Assembly: GCF_000518865.1 (NCBI RefSeq)
Contig: NZ_JAEK01000016.1
Location: 1 to 64,000, forward strand
Length of the DNA: 64,000 bases
Reading direction: 5' to 3'
Origin: Bacillus sp. J37
GTDB lineage: Bacteria; Bacillota; Bacilli; Bacillales; Bacillaceae
Of this stretch, positions 54,299 through 63,195 are shown one piece after another. Made by a program: the position numbers and the translations under genes. The notes below the pieces were generated by a model that saw nothing but the letters and a program-made list of their open reading frames with translations, was not told where the DNA came from and did not search any database. Each line of letters opens with the position of its first letter. Positions within the stretch are counted from its first letter, which is position 1.

Positions 54299-55297
54299 AT
54301 GGCTAATCTCGGTAATATCTATCGAAAGAATGGAACTGTACATGGAGAGAGTGAAGAAAAAGCTAACCTTAGTAATATATACCGGAAGTATGGAACAGTA
54401 ATTGCCCTATTTGTATTAGTATTAATTATTTCAATAATGAATTCTAAGTTTCTATCAATGTATAATATTTTGAATGTTTTCCGTCAGGTTTCAATAAATG
54501 GTTTAATTGCTTTTGGAATGACATTCGTTATTCTAACCGGCGGAATAGACTTATCAGTAGGTGCCATTTTAGCTTTAACAGGAATGGTGTTAGGGTTAAT
54601 GGTTGCGTCAGGTACACCTGATTTAATAGCAATTCCATTAGTGTTGCTATTAGGAGCGTTATTAGGATGGTTTAATGGAGTACTTATCTCAAAAGTTAAA
54701 TTACAGGCGTTTATTGTTACTTTGGCAACAATGACGATGTTTAGCGGGATAACGATGATTATTTCTGATGGTATTCCAGCAATGGGTATAACAGAGAATT
54801 CTCCAATATTAAATTTCTTTAGCCAAGGGGATATTTTGGGTATTCCATTTCCGATGATTATTCTTCTTGTTGTCTTTGCCCTATTGTTAATAATACTCCA
54901 AAAAACAGTCTTTGGTAGAGGCGTATATGCTATCGGTGGAAATGAAGAAGTTGCAAGATTATCTTCATTACCAACAGATCGAATTAAAACATCAGTATAT
55001 ATTATAAGTGGTGTTATGTCTGCGTTAGCTGGTGTTATATTGACATCCCGTCTAAGTTCTTCACAACCTACTGCTGGTGCTGGCTTTGAACTAGACGCTA
55101 TTGCAGCAGTTGTTATTGGTGGTACTAGCTTAGCGGGTGGAAAAGGAAGGTTATTTGGAACATTAATTGGAGTCCTTATTATCGGTGTACTAAATAATGG
55201 ATTAAATATTATCGGTGTATCTGCATTCTATCAGCAATTCATTAAAGGGCTAGTGATACTCCTTGCGGTGATTTTGGATCGTAAGAGTTCTAGATAA
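54299..55297 (+). CDS. Ribose-type sugar ABC importer, permease (RbsC type)
   Basis: A 332-residue permease with 8-10 hydrophobic helices and the CUT2 signature VILTGGIDLSVGAILALTGM and VIGGTSLAGGKGRLFGTLIG. GGGAGGGATATAAA precedes the ATG at 54299; the upstream frame opening at 54263 lies within the ATPase gene. Unusual: the N-terminus carries a tandem duplication, ANLGNIYRKNGTV (residues 2-14) and ANLSNIYRKYGTV (residues 22-34), before the first helix. The DNA of the two copies differs at many silent positions. Confidence 0.92.
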   Translation: MANLGNIYRKNGTVHGESEEKANLSNIYRKYGTVIALFVLVLIISIMNSKFLSMYNILNVFRQVSINGLIAFGMTFVILTGGIDLSVGAILALTGMVLGLMVASGTPDLIAIPLVLLLGALLGWFNGVLISKVKLQAFIVTLATMTMFSGITMIISDGIPAMGITENSPILNFFSQGDILGIPFPMIILLVVFALLLIILQKTVFGRGVYAIGGNEEVARLSSLPTDRIKTSVYIISGVMSALAGVILTSRLSSSQPTAGAGFELDAIAAVVIGGTSLAGGKGRLFGTLIGVLIIGVLNNGLNIIGVSAFYQQFIKGLVILLAVILDRKSSR

Positions 55298-55325
55298 TTC
55301 AGCTAACTATTAAGGGGGAGAAAAA

Positions 55326-56252
55326 ATGAAGAAGTTATTATTAGTTTTGCTTTCAATTTTGACATTTATGATGGTAGCATGTAGCAATCAATCCAGTGGA
55401 GATGGAGGAAAAGAAAAAATAGCTTTATTAATGGCTGACTTAGGAAACCCTTTCTTTCATGTACTTCGTGATGCTGTTGTCGAACAGGGTGAAGAACTAG
55501 GATATGAGGTATTAGTCTACGATGGACAAAATGACCCTTCTAAGCAACCTTCTCAAGTAGAGGATGCCCTTCAACAAGGAGTAAGCGCTATCGTAATCAA
55601 CCCTGGAGATGAATCGTCGACAGCAAACGCTCTAAGGGATGCTATCGCACAGGATATTCCTGTTGTAACAGTTGATAGATCAGTAGATGTAGAAGGTGTT
55701 TTATCATATTTAGTGACTGATAATTTAAAAGGTGGAAAGCTTGTAGGAGAATGGTTACAAGAAAAATTACCTGAAGGTGGTAAGGTCATTCATATTGAAG
55801 GTATTATCGGTACAGCTCCACAACGAGAACGTGGGGGCGGCTTCTTAAGCGTTATTGATCCAGAACAAAACCCGGATAGTGAATTTGAAATTTTGGACAC
55901 AGCAGTTGGTGATTTCTCAATGGCACCTGCGGAAAGTGCAATGTCAGATTTTTTAGCAAAACATGATGATATTGATGTGGTATTTGCTCAAAACGATACA
56001 ATGGCAGTTGGAGTAGCACGTGCAATTGAAACGGCCGGACGACAAGATGATGGAATTATTGTTATCGGTTTTGATGGAGCGAAAGAAGCGTACGATTTAA
56101 TAGATAAAGGAGAAATGGAAGTAACAGCTGTACAAGATTTTGAATTTATCGGTTCTGAAGCTGTTAATTATGTACACGACTTCTTGAAGGATGGTAAAAA
56201 ACCTGAGGAAAAAGTATTGGTTGATGTTTATATGTCAGATGAAAAAAAGTAA
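55326..56252 (+). CDS. Ribose-type sugar-binding lipoprotein (RbsB type, Peripla_BP_4)
   Basis: A 308-residue binding protein. The signal peptide ends in a lipobox (MMVAC, C19), so it is membrane-anchored. The core shows IALLMADLGNPFFHVLRDAV, VLVYDGQNDPSKQ, GVSAIVINPGDESSTANALRDA, VVTVDRSVDVEGVL, VFAQNDTMAVGVARAIE and VIGFDGAKEAYDLIDKGEM, as in ribose-binding proteins, with Asn/Asp/Arg residues for sugar hydroxyls. The binding proteins reported for D-apiose belong to this same fold class. It follows the permease gene by 28 bp behind AAGGGGGAGAAAA. Confidence 0.92.
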   Translation: MKKLLLVLLSILTFMMVACSNQSSGDGGKEKIALLMADLGNPFFHVLRDAVVEQGEELGYEVLVYDGQNDPSKQPSQVEDALQQGVSAIVINPGDESSTANALRDAIAQDIPVVTVDRSVDVEGVLSYLVTDNLKGGKLVGEWLQEKLPEGGKVIHIEGIIGTAPQRERGGGFLSVIDPEQNPDSEFEILDTAVGDFSMAPAESAMSDFLAKHDDIDVVFAQNDTMAVGVARAIETAGRQDDGIIVIGFDGAKEAYDLIDKGEMEVTAVQDFEFIGSEAVNYVHDFLKDGKKPEEKVLVDVYMSDEKK

Positions 56253-56274
56253 GAAAATAGATTGCTAGTTCCTT

Positions 56275-56304
56275 AAGTCTCTCGGTATATTAGACGGGGG
56301 ACTT
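56275..56304 (+). terminator. Hairpin between binding protein and DUF1593 genes
   Basis: Stem AAGTCTCTCG/CGGGGGACTT (two G-U pairs), loop of 10, weak T run. Probably a partial terminator. Confidence 0.5.
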
Positions 56305-56370
56305 TGTATTTATTTAATATTTGAAATATTTACTCATTAGAAAACTTTTATTTTTAGGAGAAGTGATAAT

Positions 56371-57894
56371 ATGACTAGGGATAAGAAGCTTCGTACCGTA
56401 GTTTTGCACGACCCAGAGCTTGATGATCTTAATACGATCATTCGATATCTGCTCTACAGTCATCAATTTGAAACAGAAGGACTGATTTATTCAAGTAGTC
56501 GATTTCATTGGAAGGGTGACGGCAAGGGTACATTATTCAGTGGGGAGTCTGAACATTCTCAGCTTGGAATAGGACCGATTCCTCAATGGCGATGGGATGA
56601 GGGCTCATGCTTTATGGAGGATGCTGTCGAAGCCTACGCCGAAGTGTATCCGAATCTTTTGGTTCATGCAGAAGGTTACCCACACCCTGATGAGTTACGC
56701 TCCCGGATTTATGAGGGCAATGTGGAATTTCCAGGAGACATTTCAAAGGACAGTCCAGGATCAGATCTCATCAAGGAATTGATTCTAGATGATAAGCCGG
56801 GCAAATTATACTTGTTAACGGGAGCGGGCCAATCAACGATCGGAAGGGCTCTGAAGTCAATTGAAGAGGAATACAAGAATAGTAGTCAATGGAAGAATAT
56901 TTATGAAAAGATTGCCAAAAAGGTAGTCATCCAGTCATTTGGTGATCAAGATGGAGTCTACGAATCCTATATTGGTCCAATTTGGCCAGATATTGAATTT
57001 CGTGAAATGGCAACATCAATCTGGGGATACCCCGCACGTAGAGTAGTTCTACCTGAGGACCGTCATTTTCTTTCAGCTGCATGGACGCGTGAAAATATAT
57101 CCAACGTCGGACCTTTCGGAGAGCTTTATATGGTTTGGGGAGATGGAAAACAAATGCATAAGAATGATATTACTGACTTTTTCGGATTTGCTGGTGTAAC
57201 TGTAGAGCAACTTAAGGAACTCGGTTACATACCGTGGTATGGTGGGGTTGAAGAGCCCGGTTCCTGGATATCCGAGGGTGACACATCGATGTACATGAAT
57301 CTCCTGGACAATGGCCTTGATGCTCATGTGGATGCAAGCTTTGGTGGCTGGGGAGGTAGAAACGGCAAAGACATTGATCCTAATGGCATGGCTTCAAAAG
57401 ACTATTCTTCCTCACGTTGGTTCGGAGCTGCTCAACGAGACTTTGCAGCTAGGATGCAGTGGACTATTACACCGGAATATAAGGATGCAAATCACCATCC
57501 AGTTGTCGAGGTAGTCGGCTTGGAGAACACAGTTGTTAGACCTGGGCAAACCATTATCTTAAAGGCGGTTGTTAAGGATCCAGATGGAGATAATCTTACA
57601 GGTCACTGGTGGCAATATGAGGAAGCAGGTACTTATCCTGGACAGATAGACTTAATTTCCGATGGGGAAGAACAAAATACTAAGTCGGAGAATTTCTATC
57701 CATTTGTTGTTCCGTCTCCAGGTTCACCAGAAATTGCAAAGTTAATAAAAGATGAGATCAAGGTAATAAGTCAATTTACTGTACCTACAGATGCTGTTAA
57801 TGGGCAAACGCTACACTTTATTCTCGAAGCAACGGACAATGGTGATAAACCTTTAACATCATACAAGAGGGTAGTATTAACTGTCTCAAGATAG
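56371..57894 (+). CDS. DUF1593 protein with nucleoside-hydrolase-like fold (Sde182 type)
   Basis: A 507-residue protein. The N-terminal ~300 residues match the DUF1593/Sde182 nucleoside-hydrolase-like domain: RTVVLHDPELDDLNTIIRYLLYSHQFETEGLIYSSS carries an Asp cluster (D14, D18, D19) that recalls the DxDxxxDD calcium and ribose site of nucleoside hydrolases; DKPGKLYLLTGAGQSTIGRAL and GGWGGRNGKDIDPNG follow. The last ~130 residues are an immunoglobulin-like domain (VRPGQTIILKAVVKDPDGD). No signal peptide is seen, so this member is cytoplasmic, whereas many relatives are secreted. It sits at the end of a sugar-import operon. A hydrolase of furanosides is a reasonable inference; no activity is established from sequence. 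Confidence 0.82.
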   Translation: MTRDKKLRTVVLHDPELDDLNTIIRYLLYSHQFETEGLIYSSSRFHWKGDGKGTLFSGESEHSQLGIGPIPQWRWDEGSCFMEDAVEAYAEVYPNLLVHAEGYPHPDELRSRIYEGNVEFPGDISKDSPGSDLIKELILDDKPGKLYLLTGAGQSTIGRALKSIEEEYKNSSQWKNIYEKIAKKVVIQSFGDQDGVYESYIGPIWPDIEFREMATSIWGYPARRVVLPEDRHFLSAAWTRENISNVGPFGELYMVWGDGKQMHKNDITDFFGFAGVTVEQLKELGYIPWYGGVEEPGSWISEGDTSMYMNLLDNGLDAHVDASFGGWGGRNGKDIDPNGMASKDYSSSRWFGAAQRDFAARMQWTITPEYKDANHHPVVEVVGLENTVVRPGQTIILKAVVKDPDGDNLTGHWWQYEEAGTYPGQIDLISDGEEQNTKSENFYPFVVPSPGSPEIAKLIKDEIKVISQFTVPTDAVNGQTLHFILEATDNGDKPLTSYKRVVLTVSR

Positions 57895-57949
57895 AAGTCG
57901 GAGAACTTTTATAACTACAACTTTAAAAATTAGCATTCATTTTTGTGTT

Positions 57950-57990
57950 AATCCTTATCTACCTTTTTCAGGGAGATAAGGATTATTTTC
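57950..57990 (+). terminator. Terminator after the DUF1593 gene
   Basis: Stem AATCCTTATCT-A-CC / GGGAGATAAGGATT with a 7-nt loop, then ATTTTC. Confidence 0.7.
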
Positions 57991-58022
57991 ATATTATTCA
58001 ATGCAGCAGCTGGAGGAGCGAT

Positions 58023-59783
58023 ATGAAACAAAAACCTACTATATTATTACAAATGATTATTGGATTTTCTATTATCATGATTATAACCATCTCAATAAGT
58101 AGTTATTTTTCTTATCGGTTTTCCTCTAAGGTGGTAGTTAATAAAACATCACAATACTTACTAGAGTCGGTTATTCAAATGAGTGGGAAAATAGATCGTA
58201 TGCTAGAGGAATATGACCGTCTTTCGCTAAGGATTGCCTTACATTCTGATACGCAGGAATATTTAAAGAATATAAATGAAAAACCACTTGGTCGAGAAGT
58301 TCGTGATTATAATGTTCAAAAAGTGATTACGCATGAACAGGCCTATCTTGGAAATGAATTTTTGGTAGAACTCGTTGGCAACCAAGGGGAAGGAGGATTC
58401 TACCATCCATTTCATATTAAACAGATGGATTGGTATCCATTCCTTGATTCAGCTGGAGGGATGTTCTGGACAACGAATAATATGTTATATGACATAGAAA
58501 CGGAGGATTTGATTCATGGCATTTTAGGTGTAAGAGAGATTAAAGATTATTCTCATCCATCTCAAAATATTGGTTATATGCTAACAGTAATTCCAGTTGA
58601 AGCTACGGAGGATGTTGTTGGAAATTTCCTTGCAAATCCTTCTAATAAGGTTCAGGTTATTGACTCAACGGGACGTATATTGTACTCAACTGACTCAGGT
58701 GAGTTTGGCCAAATTATAGACGGTCCTTTCCTGGGAGAGGTTCACGATAGTAAAAATAATGGAAATATCACACAGGAGGAAATAGATGGAAATTCGGTGT
58801 ATATCTCATCTTACACATCAAACTATAGTAACTGGACAGTAGTTACTTATATAGATGTTGAAGAAGCCGTAATGGATTTAAAAGGAATGAAAAATAGTAC
58901 GTTTTTTATCGTGATTCTTGGAATTATTGCTTCTTTATTATTTTCTTCCTTCTTCTCATGGTCATTATCGAGGCCGATAAGAGATTTAGCTTCCCGCATG
59001 TCTAATCTAAAAAGAGGAAAATTAAAACCCTATACAGGAACAATGAATAATAGAGAGGTTACTGTCCTTTACGATAGCTTTAATCATATGATCGAAAATT
59101 TAGAAGAAACAATAAGGATTTTGTCTTTTAAACAAATAAGAGAAAAACAGGCACAACTAATCGCAATGAAAGCTCAATTTCAACCTCATTTTTTATACAA
59201 TTCACTCAATACCATTTATTATTATGCAATAAGTGAAAAGGAAAACAAGCTTGCAGAGATGGTATTGTCATTAAGCGAACTTCTGCGGTATAGTATCCAA
59301 CCTGGATCTGAATTTGTACGGCTAAAGGAAGATTTAAAGCAATTAAACCATTATATTGAACTACAACGTTATCGCTATGAAGATAAACTGCAAATTAAGA
59401 TGAATGTGGAAGAAGAACTTCTCGAATTTCCAGTAATGAAGCTGTTACTACAGCCCCTAGTAGAAAATGCGATTACCCATGGATTAGAGAGTATAAAAAG
59501 AAAGTATTGGTTAATTAATATTTCCATTACAAAGGAAGACAACATGGTTAAATTCATTGTAGAGGATAATGGAAAAGGTATGAACGAAGAAGAAATGGAA
59601 AATGCTTTGAAATACAATGAAGATCTAGAATCTGAGACCGATAAAATGATGCATTCAGGAATTGGACTTTCCAACCTGCATCATCGGGTCAAATTGATAT
59701 ATGGTAATCAGTATGAACTTGAATTAAGTTCTAGCTCTTTGGGAGGACTTAAAGTTCAGCTCGTAATTCCTTTTCTACAATGA
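58023..59783 (+). CDS. YesM-type sensor histidine kinase
   Basis: A 586-residue membrane kinase. One helix near residues 10-30, an extracellular Cache-like sensor to about 295, a second helix (FFIVILGIIASLLFSSFFSW), HAMP (RPIRDLASRMSNLKRGK), then the His_kinase domain with AMKAQFQPHFLYNSLNTIYY (phosphoacceptor His) and an ATPase domain (PLVENAITHGLES; VEDNGKGM; GIGLSNLHHR). The frame is open upstream to 57945, but that stretch includes the terminator at 57950-57990; GGAGGAGCGAT precedes the ATG at 58023. It pairs with the next gene, 20 bp downstream, and presumably senses the sugar handled by the ABC system that follows. Confidence 0.92.
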   Translation: MKQKPTILLQMIIGFSIIMIITISISSYFSYRFSSKVVVNKTSQYLLESVIQMSGKIDRMLEEYDRLSLRIALHSDTQEYLKNINEKPLGREVRDYNVQKVITHEQAYLGNEFLVELVGNQGEGGFYHPFHIKQMDWYPFLDSAGGMFWTTNNMLYDIETEDLIHGILGVREIKDYSHPSQNIGYMLTVIPVEATEDVVGNFLANPSNKVQVIDSTGRILYSTDSGEFGQIIDGPFLGEVHDSKNNGNITQEEIDGNSVYISSYTSNYSNWTVVTYIDVEEAVMDLKGMKNSTFFIVILGIIASLLFSSFFSWSLSRPIRDLASRMSNLKRGKLKPYTGTMNNREVTVLYDSFNHMIENLEETIRILSFKQIREKQAQLIAMKAQFQPHFLYNSLNTIYYYAISEKENKLAEMVLSLSELLRYSIQPGSEFVRLKEDLKQLNHYIELQRYRYEDKLQIKMNVEEELLEFPVMKLLLQPLVENAITHGLESIKRKYWLINISITKEDNMVKFIVEDNGKGMNEEEMENALKYNEDLESETDKMMHSGIGLSNLHHRVKLIYGNQYELELSSSSLGGLKVQLVIPFLQ

Positions 59784-59803
59784 GATAACAGAGGAGGGGT
59801 AAG

Positions 59804-61054
59804 ATGAAAATATTGCTCGTAGATGATGAACCATTCGCCTTACGGACGCTTAAAGAAATGATTCAAGATGCAAAAAGTAGCTGGGAGATAGTAGCGGCTG
59901 TTGAAGATGGTGAAGAAGCCATTACGATTCTACAGAAGCATGAAGTTGATTTGGTCATATCTGACATTCGCATGCCTGCAGTAGACGGTTTGGGATTAAG
60001 TAAATATATTGAAGAGAATTTCTCTAATATAAAAGTAATCCTATTAACTGGATACAAGGATTTTGGATATGCTCAGCAAGCTCTCAGGTGTGGAGTAGTT
60101 GATTATCTTTTAAAACCCAGTTCCTTTGAATCTCTTTTTGAATCAATTGAAAAAATCGAAGACTGTATTTTGAAAGAGAAATATGTAAATAGATTAAGAA
60201 AGAAACGAGAAAGAGATATACTAGAAAAACGGTTAGACGATCTACTTTTTGGTTTACCTATCCCACTTTATGATGATGAATTAATACCTAGATTTAATGA
60301 AATATTGATCTTCACCTGTTGTATAAAAGAAGCTAGCGCACTTCAAGCGGGTTGGGTGGAGATTAATGCATATTCAGCAATTAAGAATATTATTGAGGAA
60401 TGGTTCCTTACTTTTGGGAAAGCGTATGTCATTGTTCAGGAACAACATATTGCTGTTATTGTTTTCTTTAATGATAGTGAAGATAAAAGACTGGTTTATA
60501 AGGAAATATTGAGCCGTCTTTATGAACTAATTCGTGCACTGTTAAAATTTGAGTTATTAATAGGATTTGGCTTTCCATGCAGTAATTTAACAGAACTTCA
60601 TTTCCGTTATAAAGAAAGTATGTATGCCATGGAAGAAGCAAGAAAAAATAATGTTTCTACTATTAGCTTTTATGGAGATATCGAGCAAAATACAGATAAA
60701 GTTAAACAACTTGAAAAAAAATATGAAGGAAAAAAGAACCGTCGTGTTATTGAAATTATACTTGAGAAGATGAGAACCTATCTCTTCGAGGATTTAACCT
60801 TAAAATTATTAGCAGAAGAAGTTTATTTGAATCCAACTTATCTTGGGAGAATTTTTAAACAGGAAACAGGCGAGAGTTTTTCCAGCTATCTCATCAATCT
60901 GCGTATTGAAAAAGCTAAGGAATTGTTGAGGAACCCTGCATTAAAAATTTACGAAGTTTGCGAACAAGTCGGTTATAATGACCCAGCTCATTTTACTCAT
61001 GTGTTTAAAAAATCTGTAGGAATAACACCACAGGAATATAAAATGAGATCTTAA
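59804..61054 (+). CDS. YesN-type response regulator (receiver plus AraC DNA-binding)
   Basis: A 416-residue regulator. The receiver has VDDEPFA, phosphoacceptor D54 in VISDIRMP, T in LLTGYKDFGYAQ and K in LLKPSS. A variable middle region follows, and the C-terminus is an AraC double helix-turn-helix (LFEDLTLKLLAEEVYLNPTYLGRIFKQETGESFSSYL; IYEVCEQVGYNDPAHFTHVFKKSVGITPQEYK). GAGGAGGGGTAAG precedes the ATG. With the YesM-type kinase it is expected to activate the CUT1 sugar importer genes that begin 260 bp downstream. Confidence 0.93.
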   Translation: MKILLVDDEPFALRTLKEMIQDAKSSWEIVAAVEDGEEAITILQKHEVDLVISDIRMPAVDGLGLSKYIEENFSNIKVILLTGYKDFGYAQQALRCGVVDYLLKPSSFESLFESIEKIEDCILKEKYVNRLRKKRERDILEKRLDDLLFGLPIPLYDDELIPRFNEILIFTCCIKEASALQAGWVEINAYSAIKNIIEEWFLTFGKAYVIVQEQHIAVIVFFNDSEDKRLVYKEILSRLYELIRALLKFELLIGFGFPCSNLTELHFRYKESMYAMEEARKNNVSTISFYGDIEQNTDKVKQLEKKYEGKKNRRVIEIILEKMRTYLFEDLTLKLLAEEVYLNPTYLGRIFKQETGESFSSYLINLRIEKAKELLRNPALKIYEVCEQVGYNDPAHFTHVFKKSVGITPQEYKMRS

Positions 61055-61058
61055 TATG

Positions 61059-61100
61059 AAAAAGAATGGTCAATAAGTTATCGTTGATCATTCTTTTTTT
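61059..61100 (+). terminator. Terminator after the two-component genes
   Basis: 14-bp stem AAAAGAATGGTCAA / TTGATCATTCTTTT (one G-U or A-C pair) with a T run. Confidence 0.82.
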
Positions 61101-61121
61101 GTTGTTCATTAAAGAAGTTTT

Positions 61122-61217
61122 TGAAAGCGCTTTTAAATTAGTTGTAAAAACACAAGATATATCACATTCACCTCCTATTAATCAAAAATAAACTATAGGA
61201 TAATGAAAGCGTAAACA
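61122..61217 (+). promoter_or_regulatory. Two cre sites upstream of the CUT1 importer
   Basis: TGAAAGCGCTTTTA (61122-61135, one mismatch) and TGAAAGCGTAAACA (61204-61217, full consensus match) lie before the permease gene, indicating strong CcpA control. The island motif is not present here. Confidence 0.7.
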
Positions 61218-61313
61218 GTATATGGTTGTTTCGAATTAAAAAAGATATAAAAATTTAAGTGACAAAGGACCTGGTAAGTTGTATTTAGACTGCTTTTAAT
61301 AGGAGGGGATCTG

Positions 61314-62249
61314 ATGAAACAAGAAGTAATAGAAAAAAGTGTACCTATTTCAAGTCCACAAAAAATAGTAAGAAAGACGGAATTAAAACGGACTTTGAAG
61401 CCGATATTGTATATGCTTCCGGCTCTAATTATTTATATAACTGTTATCGTAATACCTACATTTTATACTTTTTATCTTAGTCTCTTTGAATGGAATGGTG
61501 TTTCTGTTGAGAAAATCTTTGTAGGTTTCGGTAATTATATTAACTTATTTACAAATGACACCGTATTTTTAAAAGGGTTGAAAAATAATGTTATCTGGAC
61601 TGTCTTGTCATTAGTTTTTAGTATGGGATTTGCACTTTTACTAGCATTAATGCTAAATAAAAGTTTTAAAGGTAGAGCGTTGTTTAGAGCTGTTTTCTAT
61701 TTTCCATTTATTCTATCAAATATCGTTGTTGCGATCATCTGGGTATGGATTTATCACCCAAATATGGGGTTGCTAAATGAATTACTTAATAAGGTAGGAA
61801 TTGATAGCATTCCATGGTTAGCGGATCCAAAAATTGCTTTATATGCCGTATTTATTGCTGCGACATGGCAACATGTAGGAAGTTCAATGGTTATTTTCTT
61901 AGCAGGATTACAATCAATGTCGAAAGAGCCGTTTGAAGCAGCAAAAGTAGATGGAGCAAATAGTTTTCAAGCATTTTACAATATCACATTACCGCTTTTG
62001 CGAGAAACATTTATTATTGTTTTTGCTACAACGTTATTTTATTCAATGAGAGTGTTTGACATCATTTATGCGATGACTGGTGGTGGACCGTCACATAGTA
62101 CACAAGTTTTAGCTTCATGGATGTATTATCAAGGATTTACGTTAAATAATGTTGGAACTGGTTCTGCTATATCTATGATTCTATTATTCCTGGTTATGAT
62201 CATAGCTGTACCATATATTTTATGGCAAGGTAAAAAATCACATGTTTAA
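61314..62249 (+). CDS. CUT1 sugar ABC transporter permease 1 (UgpA/MsmF type)
   Basis: A 311-residue six-helix permease of the carbohydrate uptake 1 class, with a charged N-terminus, LYMLPALIIYITVIVIPTFYTFYLSLFEWNG as first helix and the ATPase-contact EAA loop FEAAKVDGANSFQAFYNITLPLL. The ATG at 61314 follows AGGAGGGGATCTG. The partner permease follows within ten bases and the binding protein comes third. There is no ATPase gene in view; CUT1 systems commonly share a MsmX-type ATPase encoded elsewhere. Confidence 0.92.
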   Translation: MKQEVIEKSVPISSPQKIVRKTELKRTLKPILYMLPALIIYITVIVIPTFYTFYLSLFEWNGVSVEKIFVGFGNYINLFTNDTVFLKGLKNNVIWTVLSLVFSMGFALLLALMLNKSFKGRALFRAVFYFPFILSNIVVAIIWVWIYHPNMGLLNELLNKVGIDSIPWLADPKIALYAVFIAATWQHVGSSMVIFLAGLQSMSKEPFEAAKVDGANSFQAFYNITLPLLRETFIIVFATTLFYSMRVFDIIYAMTGGGPSHSTQVLASWMYYQGFTLNNVGTGSAISMILLFLVMIIAVPYILWQGKKSHV

Positions 62250-62266
62250 GAGGGAGTGTGAAAAAG

Positions 62267-63085
62267 TTGAAACCGTCTAGGTTGTTATTTTATATCTTTA
62301 TTACTTCGTTTGCTTTGGTCTGGTTAATACCCGTGTTCTTTCTATTCTTAACTTCACTAAAATCCAATGGCGATTTATTCGGGAATCCACTGTATGCCCT
62401 GCCGGAAGAATTTCAATGGGGAAATTTTGTGGAAGCTTGGAAAGAAGGAAATTTAGGGATGTATATGAAGAATAGTCTGATCATCTCCGTCATTAAAGTT
62501 CCACTAGGTATTTTTGTGGCTGCGTTAGCGGCGTTTGGTCTAACTCGTCTTAACTTTAAATGGGAAAAACCCGTCTATTTGTTTATTATCTTAGGAATGA
62601 CAATCCCATTTCAGGCTTGTTTAGTCCCGTTGGTTATTATGTTAAATAAGGTGAATCTAATGGATACACACGTTGGATTAATCTTTATCTATATAGGCTT
62701 TGGTATACCAATGGCAACTTTAATTTTATATGGATTTTTTAAAGGAATTCCTAATGAATTAGATGAGGCAGCTAGAATAGATGGGTGCAGTGACCTCTTT
62801 TTATTCCTGAGAATTATTTTACCAGTAGCATTACCAGCCATTTCAACTCTAGTCATTTTAGACTTTTTGGCAACATGGAATGAATTTCTGTTAGCTCAAA
62901 TTTTCTTGACATCGGATGAACTTAAAACAATTACAACAGGAATCATGTCATTCAAAGGCGAGTATTCTACAAATTATCCGCTAATGATGTCAGGTGTTCT
63001 ATTATCGGTTTTACCTGTTCTTCTTGTCTATCTTATCTTCCAGAAACATTTTGTGAATGGTTTTGGTGGAGCAGTAAAAGGTTAG
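62267..63085 (+). CDS. CUT1 sugar ABC transporter permease 2 (AraQ/MsmG type)
   Basis: A 272-residue six-helix permease: LFYIFITSFALVWLIPVFFLFLTSLKS at the start, EAA loop LDEAARIDGCSDLFLFLRIILPVALPA and the C-terminal FQKHFVNGFGGAVKG typical of the family. GTG at 62258 is possible, but AGGGAGTG abuts it; the TTG at 62267 has the better spacing. It forms the heterodimeric permease with the preceding gene. Confidence 0.9.
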   Translation: MKPSRLLFYIFITSFALVWLIPVFFLFLTSLKSNGDLFGNPLYALPEEFQWGNFVEAWKEGNLGMYMKNSLIISVIKVPLGIFVAALAAFGLTRLNFKWEKPVYLFIILGMTIPFQACLVPLVIMLNKVNLMDTHVGLIFIYIGFGIPMATLILYGFFKGIPNELDEAARIDGCSDLFLFLRIILPVALPAISTLVILDFLATWNEFLLAQIFLTSDELKTITTGIMSFKGEYSTNYPLMMSGVLLSVLPVLLVYLIFQKHFVNGFGGAVKG

Positions 63086-63093
63086 GATTGATG

Positions 63094-63138
63094 GTAATAG
63101 AATACAATGATTTAAATTTTATGTTCTATTACTTTTAA
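63094..63138 (+). terminator. Weak hairpin between permease and binding-protein genes
   Basis: Stem GTAATAGAA/TTCTATTAC with a long loop, followed by TTTTAAT. It may stabilise or separate the two parts of the transcript. Confidence 0.4.
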
Positions 63139-63195
63139 TATACAAGTTTTAAGAGAGAAAAATATTTTTCATTAAACAAACAAGGGGAGATCCAA

